DNA from: Micromonospora chersina
Lineage (GTDB): Bacteria; Actinomycetota; Actinomycetes; Mycobacteriales; Micromonosporaceae
Length of the DNA stretch: 64,000 bases
NCBI RefSeq assembly: GCF_900091475.1
Contig: NZ_FMIB01000002.1
Coordinates: 5,704,001 to 5,768,000, forward strand
Direction: 5' to 3'
Shown here in pieces: positions 9,419 to 19,298 of the stretch (positions are counted from its first letter, which is position 1; every line of letters starts with the position of its first letter). The notes under the pieces are model-generated. The model worked only from the letters and a program-made list of their open reading frames with translations. It was not told the DNA's origin and did no database searches. The position numbers and the translations under genes are program-made.

Positions 9419-10225
9419 TCAGTCTGCGGCGGGCACCCAGGCCGCGGGCCGCTTCTCCCGGAACGCGAGGACGCCCTCCCGGCCCTCCTCGGACAGGAAG
9501 TACCCGGTGGAGAGCGCGGCCAACTCGGCGATCTCGGCCCGCAGGTCGGTGGCGGCCGGGCGGCGCAGCAGCTCCTTGGTCCCGGCGAGGGCCTTCGGCG
9601 CCCCCTTCACGAGCGAGGCGCGGTAGCGGTCCACGGCGGCGTCCAGCTCGTCCGCCGGCACGGCGGCGGTGACCAGGCCGATCTCGGCGGCCCGCCGGCC
9701 GTCGAAGGTGTCGCCGGTCAGGTACAGCTCGGCGGCGGCCCGGGGGTGCAGCCGGGGCAGCACGGTCGCCGAGATCACCGCGGGGATCACCCCGATCCGG
9801 ACCTCGGTGAAGGCGAACGTGGCCTCCTCGGCGCAGATCGCGAGGTCCGCGGCGGCGATCAGACCCAGCCCGCCGGCCCGCGCCGGCCCGGCCACCTTCG
9901 CCAGCACCGGCTTCGGGCACTCCCGGACGGCCACCAGCACGTCGCCCAGCATCCCGGCCGGCACGCTCCCGCTGGCGTACGCGGCGGCGGTCTCCTTCAG
10001 GTCGGCCCCGGAGCAGAACACCGGGCCGGTGTGGTCCAGCACGATCGCCCGGACCGCGTCGTCGGCGACGGCCGCGGTCAGCCCGGCCAGCAGCTCGGTC
10101 ATCAGCGGGGTGGAGAGCGCGTTGCGGTTGTGCGGGCTGTCCAGGGTGAGGGTGGTCACCCCACGGGCCGTGGCGACCCGCACGAGAGCGTCCGGAGAGG
10201 TCATGCCGGGCACACTAGTGGCCAT
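9419..10225 (-). CDS. Enoyl-CoA hydratase/isomerase family protein
   Basis: 268 residues of the crotonase fold. The CoA-binding and oxyanion-hole regions are visible at SPHNRNAL, FCSGADLKE and ARAGGLGLIAAADLAI. The last corresponds to the GGG..LA.A.D motif. The second catalytic Glu position lies in the EVRIGVIPAV helix. It likely hydrates or isomerises an unsaturated acyl-CoA; the substrate is unknown. ATG at 10225 is chosen because AAGGA lies 8 nt upstream; ATG at 10204 is an alternative. The start codon shares bases with the divergent hemW start. Confidence 0.9.
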   Translation of the reverse strand: MATSVPGMTSPDALVRVATARGVTTLTLDSPHNRNALSTPLMTELLAGLTAAVADDAVRAIVLDHTGPVFCSGADLKETAAAYASGSVPAGMLGDVLVAVRECPKPVLAKVAGPARAGGLGLIAAADLAICAEEATFAFTEVRIGVIPAVISATVLPRLHPRAAAELYLTGDTFDGRRAAEIGLVTAAVPADELDAAVDRYRASLVKGAPKALAGTKELLRRPAATDLRAEIAELAALSTGYFLSEEGREGVLAFREKRPAAWVPAAD

Positions 10226-11447
10226 GCCCGGCGTCCTTCCAGAAGGCGAACCCGTCCCGCGCGACGGGGCGCTGCCCGCTGCCGCCCGCCGCGCCGTCGG
10301 CGCGCGCGGCTTCGGCGTGTACGTGCACGTCCCGTTCTGCGCCAGCCGGTGCGGCTACTGCGACTTCAACACCTACACGGCGGCCGAGCTGGGCGGCGGC
10401 GCGAGCCGCGAGACGTACGCCGACACCGTGCTGGCCGAGCTGGCCCTCGCCGGCCGGGTGCTGGGCGACACCCCGCCGCCCCGGGTGGACACCGTCTTCG
10501 TGGGCGGCGGCACGCCCACGCTGCTCCCCGCCGACGACCTGGCCCGGATCCTCGACGGCATCGACCGCACCTGGGGACTGGCCGCCGGCGCCGAGGTGAC
10601 CACGGAGGCCAACCCCGAGACGGTCACCCCGGAGTCGCTCAGGACGCTGCGGGCCGCCGGCTACACGCGGATCTCGCTGGGCATGCAGTCCGCGGCGCCC
10701 GGGGTGCTGGCGATCCTCGACCGGCAGCACAGCGCCGGCCGGGCCACCGCCGCCGCGCTGGAGGCCCGCGACGCCGGCTTCGACCACGTGAACCTGGACC
10801 TGATCTACGGCACGCCGGGGGAGAGCGCCGAGGACTTCGCCGCCTCCCTGGACCAGGTGGTGGCGGCGGGGGTGGACCACGTCAGCGCGTACGCCCTCAT
10901 CGTGGAGGACGGCACGCGGCTTGCCGCCCGGATGCGGCGCGGCGAGCTGCCGTACCCCAGTGACGACGTGGCGGCGGACCGCTACCTGGCCGCTGAGGCC
11001 GCCCTCGGCGCGGCCGGCTTCTCCTGGTACGAGGTCTCCAACTGGGCGCGCTCCGAGGCGGCCCGGTGCCGGCACAACCTGCTCTACTGGACGGGCGCCG
11101 ACTGGTGGGGCCTCGGCCCGGGGGCGCACAGCCACGTCGGCGGGGTGCGCTGGTGGAACGTCAAGCACCCGACGGCGTACGCCCAGCGGCTGGCCGCCGG
11201 GGAGTCGCCCGGCCTGGCCCGGGAGGTGCTCACGCCGGACGAGGCGCACATGGAGGACGTGATGCTGCGGCTGCGGCTCGCCACCGGGCTGCCGCTGTCC
11301 GGGCTCGACGAGGCGGGTCGGGCGGGCGCCGAGCGGGCCCGGGCCGACGGCCTGCTGGATGCCGAGGCGTACGCCGCCGGCCGGGCGGTGCTCACCCTGC
11401 GCGGCCGGCTGCTCGCCGACGCGGTCGTGCGCGACCTGCTGCCCTGA
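10224..11447 (+). CDS. hemW: HemW-like radical SAM protein (coproporphyrinogen III oxidase family)
   Basis: A 407-residue radical SAM enzyme. The cluster motif is CASRCGYC (CxxxCxxC), preceded by YVHVPF and followed by DFNTY. The next family blocks are FVGGGTPTLL, EANPET, RISLGMQS and NLDLIYGTPGE. The C-terminal HemW domain contains YEVSNWA and WGLGPGAHS. HemW proteins act as heme chaperones rather than as oxidases, and the absence of the extra N-terminal Cys-rich extension of true HemN fits that. The start overlaps the start of the divergent enoyl-CoA hydratase gene. Location between lepA and hrcA is the canonical actinobacterial position. Confidence 0.93.
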   Translation: MPGVLPEGEPVPRDGALPAAARRAVGARGFGVYVHVPFCASRCGYCDFNTYTAAELGGGASRETYADTVLAELALAGRVLGDTPPPRVDTVFVGGGTPTLLPADDLARILDGIDRTWGLAAGAEVTTEANPETVTPESLRTLRAAGYTRISLGMQSAAPGVLAILDRQHSAGRATAAALEARDAGFDHVNLDLIYGTPGESAEDFAASLDQVVAAGVDHVSAYALIVEDGTRLAARMRRGELPYPSDDVAADRYLAAEAALGAAGFSWYEVSNWARSEAARCRHNLLYWTGADWWGLGPGAHSHVGGVRWWNVKHPTAYAQRLAAGESPGLAREVLTPDEAHMEDVMLRLRLATGLPLSGLDEAGRAGAERARADGLLDAEAYAAGRAVLTLRGRLLADAVVRDLLP

Positions 11448-11465
11448 TCGCCTGACGCGCCGGGT

Positions 11466-11491
11466 CCCGGCCGGCCCGTGGGCCGGCCGGG
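11466..11491. terminator. Bidirectional terminator between hemW and the DUF4870 gene
   Basis: CCCGGCCGGCCC (11466-11477) pairs perfectly with 11480-11491 across a 2-nt gap. It sits midway between convergent stop codons. Confidence 0.7.
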
Positions 11492-11495
11492 TCGG

Positions 11496-12161
11496 TCACT
11501 TCACGAACGTGTAGGTCATCGGGTAGCGGTAGAGGACGCCCTCGGTGGCCTTCACGCCGCCGATGATGCCGAAGATGATCGGGATCAGGGCGACGATGAT
11601 CGGGATGAAGAACAGCAGGCCGCAGGTGACCACGGCCAGCACGAAGCTGATCAGCGTCGCGATGACCCAGGTGATCTGGAAGTTCAGCGCGGCGACCGCG
11701 TGCGCGCGCACGGTGGGGGACTGCTGGCCCTTGGCGGAGAACGCGATGAGCGGCGCCACCCAGCCGAGCAGGCTGCCGCCGACCACGACACCCACCGGGC
11801 CGCCGAAGTGCGCGATGAGCGACCAGGTCTTGTCGTCGTTGTTGGCGTAGCCGGCGGGCGCACCGTACGCGCCGCCGCCCGGGTAGCCGGCGCCCGGCGC
11901 GCCGTAGCCGCCCGGCGGGGGGTAGCCACCCGGCGGAGGGTAGCCGCCCGGGGGCGGGTAACCGCCCGACGGCGGCTGGCCGCCGGGAGGCGGCGGATAG
12001 CCACCGGGCGGGGGATAGCCGCCCGGCGCCGGTGCCCCGGACAGTGGTGCGGTGGGGGGCTCGTCCGCCGACGACGAGCCGTACGGTGCCGACGGCGGGG
12101 TCGCCTCCGGCGGCGGGGCGCCGGAGTCCCCCGCTCCGGGAGGGCGAGGAGGTTCAGTCAT
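11496..12161 (-). CDS. Proline-rich DUF4870 membrane protein
   Basis: 221 residues. The N-terminal ~105 residues are Pro/Gly/Tyr-rich with repeated PPGGY units, a cytoplasmic disordered region common in actinobacterial membrane proteins. The remainder is a DUF4870 (Tic20-like) domain. It has the SLIAHFGGPVGVVVGGSLLG segment, a second helix pair around FQITWVIATLISFVLAVV, and a final hydrophobic stretch FFIPIIVALIPIIFG. Function is unknown. The ATG at 12161 is preceded by TACCGT at the leaderless spacing. It is divergent from hrcA. Confidence 0.85.
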   Translation of the reverse strand: MTEPPRPPGAGDSGAPPPEATPPSAPYGSSSADEPPTAPLSGAPAPGGYPPPGGYPPPPGGQPPSGGYPPPGGYPPPGGYPPPGGYGAPGAGYPGGGAYGAPAGYANNDDKTWSLIAHFGGPVGVVVGGSLLGWVAPLIAFSAKGQQSPTVRAHAVAALNFQITWVIATLISFVLAVVTCGLLFFIPIIVALIPIIFGIIGGVKATEGVLYRYPMTYTFVK

Positions 12162-12168
12162 GGCCGTC

Positions 12169-12174
12169 ACGGTA
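12169..12174 (-). promoter_or_regulatory. -10 hexamer (TACCGT) of the DUF4870 gene
   Basis: TACCGT on the minus strand ends 7 nt before the ATG at 12161, with no Shine-Dalgarno in between. Confidence 0.4.
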
Positions 12175-12310
12175 GGTCCCGGTGGCAAGGGCGCACCAGA
12201 GCGGGATCGCCCGGGATGTCCGGCTGTTCGGCCCTGGCGGGCCGGATGTGCGGCGGGCCGCACCGGAGGTGCGTCGCTGATCATCGCGTCGGCGGGCACG
12301 CCGACGTAGA

Positions 12311-12337
12311 CTGGCACTCGCTACAGTCGAGTGCCAG
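12311..12337 (+). promoter_or_regulatory. CIRCE operator (HrcA binding site)
   Basis: CTGGCACTC-N9-GAGTGCCAG is a perfect 9-bp inverted repeat with the exact 9-nt spacer of the CIRCE element. The outer bases differ from the common TTAGCACTC arm. It lies 54 nt before hrcA, so HrcA is expected to repress its own operon and release it on heat shock. Confidence 0.93.
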
Positions 12338-12391
12338 ACGCCCGGCGGACGCCCCGCGCCGGTGCGACGAGGTGCGTCAGGAGGTGGGGAG

Positions 12392-13414
12392 ATGGGTCTC
12401 GACGACCGCAAGCTCGCCGTGCTGCGCGCGATCGTCGAGGACTACGTCGCCACGCAGGAGCCGGTCGGCAGCAAGGCCCTGGTCGAGCGCCACCAGCTGG
12501 GCGTCTCCCCGGCGACCGTGCGCAACGACATGGCGGTGCTGGAGGAGGAGGGCTACATCCGGCAGCCGCACACCAGTGCCGGCCGGGTGCCCACCGACCG
12601 CGGCTACCGGCTGTTCGTCGACCGGCTCTCCCGGGTCAAGCCGCTCAGCCCGGCCGAGCGCCGGGCCATCGAGCGCTTCCTGGTCGGCGCGGTCGACCTC
12701 GACGACGTGGTGCACCGCACCGTCCGGCTGCTGGCACAGCTCACCCGACAGGTCGCCGTGGTGCAGTACCCGAGCCTCGCCCGCTCCAAGGTGCGCCACC
12801 TGGAGCTGGTGCCGATCTCCACCACCCGGCTGATGGTCGTCATGATCGCCGACACCGGCCGGGTCGAGCAGCGGCTGGTCGAGATGCCCGGGCCGGTCCC
12901 GGCCGAGGACGTGACCGACCTGCGCCGCCTGGTCAACGAGAAGCTCGTCGGCAGTCGGCTGTCCGACACCCCGCCGCTGGTGCAGGCCCTGGTCGACGAG
13001 TCCACGCCGCAGCTGCGCCCGGCCATGGCCACGCTCTCCACCGTGCTGCTGGAGACCCTGGTCGAACGGCACGAGGAGCGCATCGCCCTGGCCGGCACGG
13101 CCAACCTCACCCGGGGCGGCCTGCTCGACTTCCAGGGCTCGCTGCGGCCGATCCTCGAGGCGCTCGAGGAGGAGGTCGTGCTGCTCAAGCTGATCGGGGA
13201 GGCCGAGCCGAGCACCACCCGGGTGCTCATCGGCGACGAGAACGAGATCGACAACCTGCGCGCCGCCTCGGTGGTCAGCACCGGCTACGGCCCGGGTGCC
13301 ACCATCGTGGGTGGTCTCGGCGTGCTCGGCCCGACCCGGATGGACTACCCCGGCACCATCGCCACGGTGAGGGCCGTGGCACGCTACGTGGGCGAACTGC
13401 TGGCCCAGAACTGA
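12392..13414 (+). CDS. hrcA: Heat-inducible transcription repressor HrcA
   Basis: 340 residues. An N-terminal winged helix (residues 1-~75) carries [17 protein letters not shown] and the recognition region [18 protein letters not shown]. The GAF-like dimerisation domain and inserted domain follow, ending in a conserved [18 protein letters not shown] block. ATG at 12392 is chosen over an upstream in-frame ATG because GGAGGTGGGGAG lies directly before it. With the CIRCE element upstream and dnaJ downstream, it forms a self-regulated heat-shock operon. Confidence 0.97.
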   Translation: MGLDDRKLAVLRAIVEDYVATQEPVGSKALVERHQLGVSPATVRNDMAVLEEEGYIRQPHTSAGRVPTDRGYRLFVDRLSRVKPLSPAERRAIERFLVGAVDLDDVVHRTVRLLAQLTRQVAVVQYPSLARSKVRHLELVPISTTRLMVVMIADTGRVEQRLVEMPGPVPAEDVTDLRRLVNEKLVGSRLSDTPPLVQALVDESTPQLRPAMATLSTVLLETLVERHEERIALAGTANLTRGGLLDFQGSLRPILEALEEEVVLLKLIGEAEPSTTRVLIGDENEIDNLRAASVVSTGYGPGATIVGGLGVLGPTRMDYPGTIATVRAVARYVGELLAQN

Positions 13415-13488
13415 CCAGTCAGGGCCGACGGCCGGCTCCGGCCGACGACCGGCGCAACGCGAGACGAAACATGAGGACACCGAACGCA

Positions 13489-14631
13489 GTGGCCAGGGAC
13501 TACTACGGCATTCTCGGCGTGAGCCGGGACGCCTCCGACGACGAGATCAAGCGCGCCTACCGCAAGCTGGCGCGGCAGTTCCACCCGGACGTCAATCCGG
13601 ACCCGGAGGCACAGGAGAAGTTCAAGGACATCAACGCCGCGTACGAGGTCCTCTCGGACGATCGGAAACGGCAGATCGTCGACCTGGGCGGCGACCCGCT
13701 CGCCCCGGGCGGCGGGGGCGCGGGTCCGGGTGGTCCGGGCGGCGCCGGCCCGTTCGTCGGCTTCCAGGACATCATGGACGCGTTCTTCGGCGGCGCCGCG
13801 GGCGGCGCTCGTGGCCCTCGGCCGCGTACCCGGCCGGGCGCCGACGCGATCCTGCGGCTGGAGCTGGACCTGAACGAGACGGCGTTCGGCGTCGAGGCGC
13901 CGATCACCGTCGACACCGCGGTGCTCTGCACCACCTGCGCCGGCGCCGGCACCGCGGCCGGCACCCACCTGGCCACCTGTGAGGCGTGCGGCGGTCGCGG
14001 CGAGGTGCAGTCGGTGCAGCGGACCTTCCTCGGCCAGGTGGTCTCCGCCCGGCCGTGCACCGTCTGCCAGGGCTACGGCACCACCATCCCGCACCCCTGC
14101 CCCACCTGCGCGGGCGACGGCCGGGTGCGCACCCGCCGGTCGCTCACCGTCAAGATCCCGGCGGGCGTCGAGGACGGCATGCGGATCCGGCTGGCCCAGC
14201 AGGGCGAGGTGGGCCCGGGCGGCGGCACCGCCGGCGACCTCTACGTGGAGATCCACGAGCGGCCGCACGACGTCTACTCCCGCAAGGGCGACGACCTGCA
14301 CTGCCGGGTCACCGTGCCGATGACCGCCGCCGCGCTCGGCACCCGGCTGACCATCAAGACGCTGGACAGCGAGGAGACCGTCGACGTCAAGCCGGGCACC
14401 CAGCCGGGCAGCACGCTGCGGCTGCGGGCCCGCGGCGTGCCGCACCTGCGCGGCACCGGCCGGGGCGACCTCTACGTCCACCTCGACGTGCGGACCCCGA
14501 CGAAGCTCGACGCCGACCAGGAGCGGATGCTGCGCGATTTCGCCAAGACCCGGGGCGAGGAGGTCGCCGAGCTGAGCAAGCAGGGCGGCTTCTTCTCCCG
14601 GATGCGCGACGCCTTCAACGGGCACGCCTGA
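13489..14631 (+). CDS. dnaJ: Chaperone protein DnaJ (second copy type, DnaJ2)
   Basis: 380 residues. The J domain has HPD at residues 32-34. It is followed by a Gly-rich linker, then a zinc-binding domain with four CxxCxGxG-type repeats ([32 protein letters not shown]), and the C-terminal substrate-binding domains. It stimulates DnaK ATPase and delivers unfolded clients. The GTG at 13489 gives the usual MARDYYG N-terminus; ATG at 13471 is an in-frame alternative with a weak ribosome site. In actinobacteria the hrcA-linked copy is the second dnaJ, the other being in the dnaK operon. Confidence 0.96.
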   Translation: MARDYYGILGVSRDASDDEIKRAYRKLARQFHPDVNPDPEAQEKFKDINAAYEVLSDDRKRQIVDLGGDPLAPGGGGAGPGGPGGAGPFVGFQDIMDAFFGGAAGGARGPRPRTRPGADAILRLELDLNETAFGVEAPITVDTAVLCTTCAGAGTAAGTHLATCEACGGRGEVQSVQRTFLGQVVSARPCTVCQGYGTTIPHPCPTCAGDGRVRTRRSLTVKIPAGVEDGMRIRLAQQGEVGPGGGTAGDLYVEIHERPHDVYSRKGDDLHCRVTVPMTAAALGTRLTIKTLDSEETVDVKPGTQPGSTLRLRARGVPHLRGTGRGDLYVHLDVRTPTKLDADQERMLRDFAKTRGEEVAELSKQGGFFSRMRDAFNGHA

Positions 14632-14632
14632 G

Positions 14633-15367
14633 GTGTCGGCGCCGCTGTTCCTGGTCGAGGCGCTGCCCACCGGTGACACGCTGACGCTGGACGGCCCGGA
14701 GGGGCACCACGCGGCCACCGTGCAGCGGCTGCGCGTCGGCGAGGAACTGCTGCTCGCCGACGGGCGGGGCGGCACGGCCACCGCCGTGGTCAGCGCGGTC
14801 GGCAAGGGCACCCTCGACCTCCGGGTCACCTCCCGGGGGTACGTCGACGCGTCCGTCCCGAGGCTCGTCGTGGTGCAGGGCATCGCCAAGGGCGACCGGG
14901 GCGAGCTGGCCGTGCAGGCCATGACCGAGGTCGGGGTGGACGAGATCGTGCCCTGGGCGGCGTCCCGGTCGGTGACCCAGTGGCGCGGGGACCGGGGCGT
15001 ACGGGCCCGGGAGAAGTGGGCGGCCACCGCCCGGGAGGCGGCCAAGCAGGCCCGCCGCCCGTGGCTGCCGGTGGTGGCCGGCACGCCCGACGAGTCCACC
15101 ACCACGGTGACCCGCCGGATCGCCGGGGCGGCCGCCGCGTTCGTCCTGCACGAGGAGGCCGAGGAGCGGCTGACCACGGTCGACCTGCCCGACGCGGGCG
15201 AGATCGTCCTGGTGGTCGGCCCCGAGGGCGGCATCGCCGACACCGAACTGACGGCCTTCGAGCAGGCCGGCGCCCGCCCGGTCCGCCTGGGCCCGTCGGT
15301 GCTCCGCACGTCGACAGCCGGCGTGGCCGCGTTAAGCGTGCTCTCGGCCCGCCTGTCCCGCTGGTAA
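14633..15367 (+). CDS. rsmE: 16S rRNA (uracil(1498)-N(3))-methyltransferase RsmE
   Basis: A 244-residue SPOUT-fold methyltransferase that methylates U1498 of 16S rRNA using SAM. The N-terminal PUA-like part contains GPEGHHAATVQRLRVG. The knot region contains LVVGPEGGIADTEL and the closing LGPSVLRTSTAGVAAL block, both diagnostic of RsmE. The GTG start lies 1 nt after the dnaJ stop, so it is co-transcribed and probably translationally coupled with the heat-shock operon. Confidence 0.96.
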   Translation: MSAPLFLVEALPTGDTLTLDGPEGHHAATVQRLRVGEELLLADGRGGTATAVVSAVGKGTLDLRVTSRGYVDASVPRLVVVQGIAKGDRGELAVQAMTEVGVDEIVPWAASRSVTQWRGDRGVRAREKWAATAREAAKQARRPWLPVVAGTPDESTTTVTRRIAGAAAAFVLHEEAEERLTTVDLPDAGEIVLVVGPEGGIADTELTAFEQAGARPVRLGPSVLRTSTAGVAALSVLSARLSRW

Positions 15368-15378
15368 CCCCATCCTCT

Positions 15379-15459
15379 CCCCGTCGATCTTGCACTTTCT
15401 GCCCCGGCAAAAGGCGTATATCGCCCACCTTCCGGGCCGCAACTGCAAGATCGGCGGGG
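15379..15459. repeat. Long-hairpin intergenic repeat, GTCGATC family, copy A
   Basis: 16-bp arms CCCCGTCGATCTTGCA (15379-15394) and TGCAAGATCGGCGGGG (15444-15459) pair with a single G-T mismatch. The interior can fold further (GGCG-TATAT-CGCC). It sits between the convergent rsmE and SDR genes and may end both transcripts. Related elements lie at 32179 and 48841. Confidence 0.7.
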
Positions 15460-15477
15460 TGGGGGGCGGGGGGGGGG

Positions 15478-16248
15478 TTAGGTGCGGAGGTAGGAGGCGC
15501 CGTTCAGGTCGACGATCGTTCCTGAGGCCCACTCCGCCTCGGGGCTGGCTAGCCAGTGGACCGCTGCGGCGATCTCCTCGGGGCGGGCCACGCGGTTGAA
15601 CGGGGACTGGGCGCGGATGGCGTCGCCCCGCTCGCCGCTCAGGTGGGTGGTGGTCATGTCGGTCGCCACGAAGCCCGGCGCCACGGTCGCCACCGCGATG
15701 CCGTACGGGGCCAGGGCCAGCGCCAGCGACTGACCGAGCGCGTTGAGCCCCGCCTTGCTCGCCCCGTACGCGGGCTGCTCCGGCTCACCCCGGAAGGCGC
15801 CCCGGGACGACACGTTCACGATCCGGCCACCCCGCTCCCGCATGTGCTGGGCGGCGCACCAGGTGGCGTTCGCGGCGCCGGTCAGGTTGGTCTCCAGGAC
15901 CAGCCGCCACTGCTCCTGCCACTGCGCGTAGGTGTTGCCGAAGACCGGGTGGGGCAGGTCGCGCGGGCCGTAGACGCCGGCGTTGTTGACCAGGACGTCG
16001 AGGCCACCCAGGCGCTGCGCCGCCTCGTCCACCATGGCCCGGACCGCCTCCGGGTCGGCCAGGTCGGCGCGTACCACCACGTGCCCGTCGCCGGGCAGTT
16101 CCGCCCGCAGCGCCTCGGCCAGGTCCGCGGAGTCCCGGTGGTGGATCGCCACCCGGTCCCCGCCCGTCGCGAACGCCCGCGCCACCGCGCGGCCGATGCC
16201 GCGCGAGGCCCCCGTCACCAGTACCGCCCGTCCCGCCCGTCCCGCCAT
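15478..16248 (-). CDS. Short-chain dehydrogenase/reductase (SDR)
   Basis: A 256-residue classical SDR. The dinucleotide-binding motif is TGASRGIG, NNAG is present, the catalytic Ser lies in VNVSSRGAF, and the YGASK motif supplies Tyr and Lys. APGFVATDM and the SGTIVDLNGA C-terminus are FabG-like. It is a NAD(P)-dependent oxidoreductase of unknown substrate. ATG at 16248 is preferred to the ATG three codons earlier because AGGA lies 8 nt upstream. The stop codon is immediately preceded on the plus strand by a long G run. Confidence 0.9.
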   Translation of the reverse strand: MAGRAGRAVLVTGASRGIGRAVARAFATGGDRVAIHHRDSADLAEALRAELPGDGHVVVRADLADPEAVRAMVDEAAQRLGGLDVLVNNAGVYGPRDLPHPVFGNTYAQWQEQWRLVLETNLTGAANATWCAAQHMRERGGRIVNVSSRGAFRGEPEQPAYGASKAGLNALGQSLALALAPYGIAVATVAPGFVATDMTTTHLSGERGDAIRAQSPFNRVARPEEIAAAVHWLASPEAEWASGTIVDLNGASYLRT

Positions 16249-16280
16249 GCCGGCCATCCTGCCGCACCCGCCCGGCGTGG

Positions 16281-16333
16281 TTAGGAAGGGCCCCTTCCTA
16301 TGCAGCAGGCGTTAACAGGGGGCCCTTCCTTAC
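16281..16333 (-). repeat. GC-rich palindromic repeat, GGGCCC/GTTAAC family, copy 1
   Basis: Read on the minus strand, it begins GTAAGGAAGGGCCCCCTGTT, passes GTTAACGCCTGC and TGCATAG, and ends GGAAGGGGCCCTTCCTAA. It lies between divergent SDR and HIT genes. On the plus strand it runs directly into TACACT, the -10 of the HIT gene. It matches the element at 38218 almost base for base. Confidence 0.8.
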
Positions 16334-16336
16334 ACT
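16331..16336 (+). promoter_or_regulatory. -10 hexamer (TACACT) of the HIT gene, at the edge of a repeat
   Basis: TACACT ends 6 nt before the ATG at 16343, and its first bases are the last bases of the GGGCCC repeat. The gene is probably leaderless. Confidence 0.45.
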
Positions 16337-16342
16337 GCCCCG

Positions 16343-16693
16343 ATGGGAACCGACTGCCTGTTCTGCCGGATCGTCGCCGGGGAGATCCCGGCCACCGTGG
16401 TCCGCGAGACCGCCACCACCCTGGCCTTCCGGGACATCGACCCGAAGGCGCCCACGCACGTGCTGGTGATTCCGAAGGAGCACTACGCGGACGTGGTCAC
16501 CCTGGCCGAGGGCGACCCGGGGCTGGCCGGTGAGCTGCTCGGCACCGCCGCCGTGGTGGCCGAGGAGGAGGGGCTGACCGTGGACGGGTTCCGGCTGATG
16601 TTCAACACCGGCCCGTACGGCGGCCAGGAGGTCTTCCACGTGCACGCGCACCTGCTCGGCGGCGCGCCGCTCGGCCCGATGCTCTGCCGGTGA
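16343..16693 (+). CDS. HIT family nucleotide-binding protein (HinT-like)
   Basis: 116 residues, a complete histidine triad domain. The HVHAH motif of the active site is at residues ~98-102. The N-terminus CLFCRIVAGEIPA carries the CxxC pair common in HinT proteins, and DIDPKAPTHVLVIPKEH is the typical second strand region. It likely hydrolyses purine nucleotide phosphoramidates such as AMP-lysine. No ribosome-binding site is seen, consistent with the TACACT hexamer close to the ATG. It is followed after 21 nt by a serine hydrolase gene with its own -10. Confidence 0.93.
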   Translation: MGTDCLFCRIVAGEIPATVVRETATTLAFRDIDPKAPTHVLVIPKEHYADVVTLAEGDPGLAGELLGTAAVVAEEEGLTVDGFRLMFNTGPYGGQEVFHVHAHLLGGAPLGPMLCR

Positions 16694-16702
16694 GCCGCTG
16701 CC

Positions 16703-16708
16703 TAGACT
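16703..16708 (+). promoter_or_regulatory. -10 hexamer (TAGACT) of the serine hydrolase gene
   Basis: TAGACT ends 6 nt before the ATG at 16715. It lies inside the 21-nt gap after the HIT stop codon, so the gene can be transcribed separately. Confidence 0.45.
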
Positions 16709-16714
16709 GCCCTC

Positions 16715-18091
16715 ATGATCACGGTGCATGACCGGCTCGGCCGGATGGTGCGGCAGGCGCAGGCCCACGGGCGGATCCCGGCGGTGTCGGTGGCCCTGCA
16801 CCGGGCCGACCGGCCGCTCTGGACCTGCGCGGTCGGCGGGACCGGCAACGACACCCCGCTCGGGCCGGAGACGGTCTTCCGGATCGGCTCGGTCACCAAG
16901 ACCTTCACGGCCGTGCTGGTCATGCAGTGCCGGGACGAGGGGCTGCTCGACCTGGACGACCCGATCGGGCGGCACCTCGACCTGCCGGCGCACGGCGAGC
17001 TGACCGTACGCCGGCTGCTGTCGCACACCGCGGGCCTCCAGCGGGAGCCGCACGGCGACGTGTGGGACAGCCTGCGCGCGCCCGACGTCACCGAGCTGCT
17101 CGCCGACCTGGCCCGGGTGGAGCGGGTGCTGCCCACCGGGCGGCGTTACCACTACTCCAACCTCGGCATGGCCCTGCTCGGTGAGCTGGTGGCCCGGCTG
17201 CGCGGGGGCACCTGGGCCGAGGTGCTGGCCGAGCGGGTGCTCGCCCCGCTCGGGCTGGCCGCCACCGGCCCGACGCCGGGCGGCCGGGCGGCGACCGGGT
17301 TCCTGGTCGACGCGTACTCCGACGAGGCCCGGCCGGAGCCGAACACGGACTTCGGTGCGGTGGCCCCGGCGGCGCAGCTCTGGAGCACCGCCCCGGACAT
17401 GGCGCGCTGGGCGGCCTTCCTGGCCGACCCGGCCGCGCTGGACCCGGCCGGCGCGGTGCTCGCGCCGGCCACCCTCGACGAGATGCGCTGGCCGCTGACC
17501 ACGACCGACGAGACGCTCTGGGCCGGCGGCTTCGGCCTCGGCCTGATCCTGGTGCCGCAGCCGGGGCGGGTGATGCACGTGGGGCACGACGGGGCGATGC
17601 CCGGTTTCCTGGCCGCCGTCTACGGGCGGCGCGGCGGTGACGGCACCGCGGGCGCGATGGGCTGCGCGGTGCTCGGCTCCTCGGGCACCGGCGTGGAGGT
17701 CTTCGAGCTGACGCACCGGCTGCTGGCCACCGCCGCCGAGCACGACCCGGCCGACGTCGAGCCGTGGCGGCCGGGCGCGCCCGCCCCGGAGCACCTGCGG
17801 GGCCTGCTGGGCCGCTGGTGGGGCGAGGGCTTCGAGTACGTCTTCTCCTGGCACGACGGGGCGCTGCGGGCGCGGGGTGCGGACGACCCGGCCGGCAAGC
17901 CCCCCTCGGTCTTCGCCCCGCTGCCGGACCGGCCGGACGTGTTCCGCACGGTCGCCGGCCGGGAGGTGGGCGAGCTGCTCCGGCTGACCCGGGACGAGCG
18001 CGGGGTGGTGGTCCGGATGCACTGGGCCACCTACCGGTTCACGCGGCACCAGGAGACCTTCGAGGGGTACGACTTCCGCGCCGGCAGTTGA
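16715..18091 (+). CDS. Serine hydrolase, beta-lactamase/class C PBP family
   Basis: A 458-residue protein of the beta-lactamase-related (PF00144) fold. The nucleophile motif is SVTK (SxxK) at ~residue 53, the second motif YSN is in YHYSNLGMALLG, and HVGHDGAMPGF stands at the place of the HxG/KTG motif. There is no signal peptide, so it is probably cytoplasmic. Its natural reaction may be esterase or D-amino peptidase activity rather than beta-lactam hydrolysis. The C-terminal ~120 residues form a separate small domain similar to those following the catalytic domain in other actinobacterial members. Confidence 0.9.
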   Translation: MITVHDRLGRMVRQAQAHGRIPAVSVALHRADRPLWTCAVGGTGNDTPLGPETVFRIGSVTKTFTAVLVMQCRDEGLLDLDDPIGRHLDLPAHGELTVRRLLSHTAGLQREPHGDVWDSLRAPDVTELLADLARVERVLPTGRRYHYSNLGMALLGELVARLRGGTWAEVLAERVLAPLGLAATGPTPGGRAATGFLVDAYSDEARPEPNTDFGAVAPAAQLWSTAPDMARWAAFLADPAALDPAGAVLAPATLDEMRWPLTTTDETLWAGGFGLGLILVPQPGRVMHVGHDGAMPGFLAAVYGRRGGDGTAGAMGCAVLGSSGTGVEVFELTHRLLATAAEHDPADVEPWRPGAPAPEHLRGLLGRWWGEGFEYVFSWHDGALRARGADDPAGKPPSVFAPLPDRPDVFRTVAGREVGELLRLTRDERGVVVRMHWATYRFTRHQETFEGYDFRAGS

Positions 18092-18221
18092 TCTCCTACC
18101 GCCGGAAATGGGCGAGGTGCGGTCGGTGTTGACCCGATACGATGGGAGTCACGACCGCCGCGCCAGCAGGGCCCGGCGCCGAGTTCGAGAGCAGGTGGCG
18201 TAGGGCCCGACGGCCCGATCT

Positions 18222-19280
<1,059 letters not shown>

Positions 19281-19298
19281 CCCACCAGAGGAAGACAG

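Noticed and set aside
11905..12020. Short GC-rich tandem repeats resembling a repeat array
   Set aside because: They encode the PPGGY repeats of the DUF4870 protein and are explained by the protein sequence.
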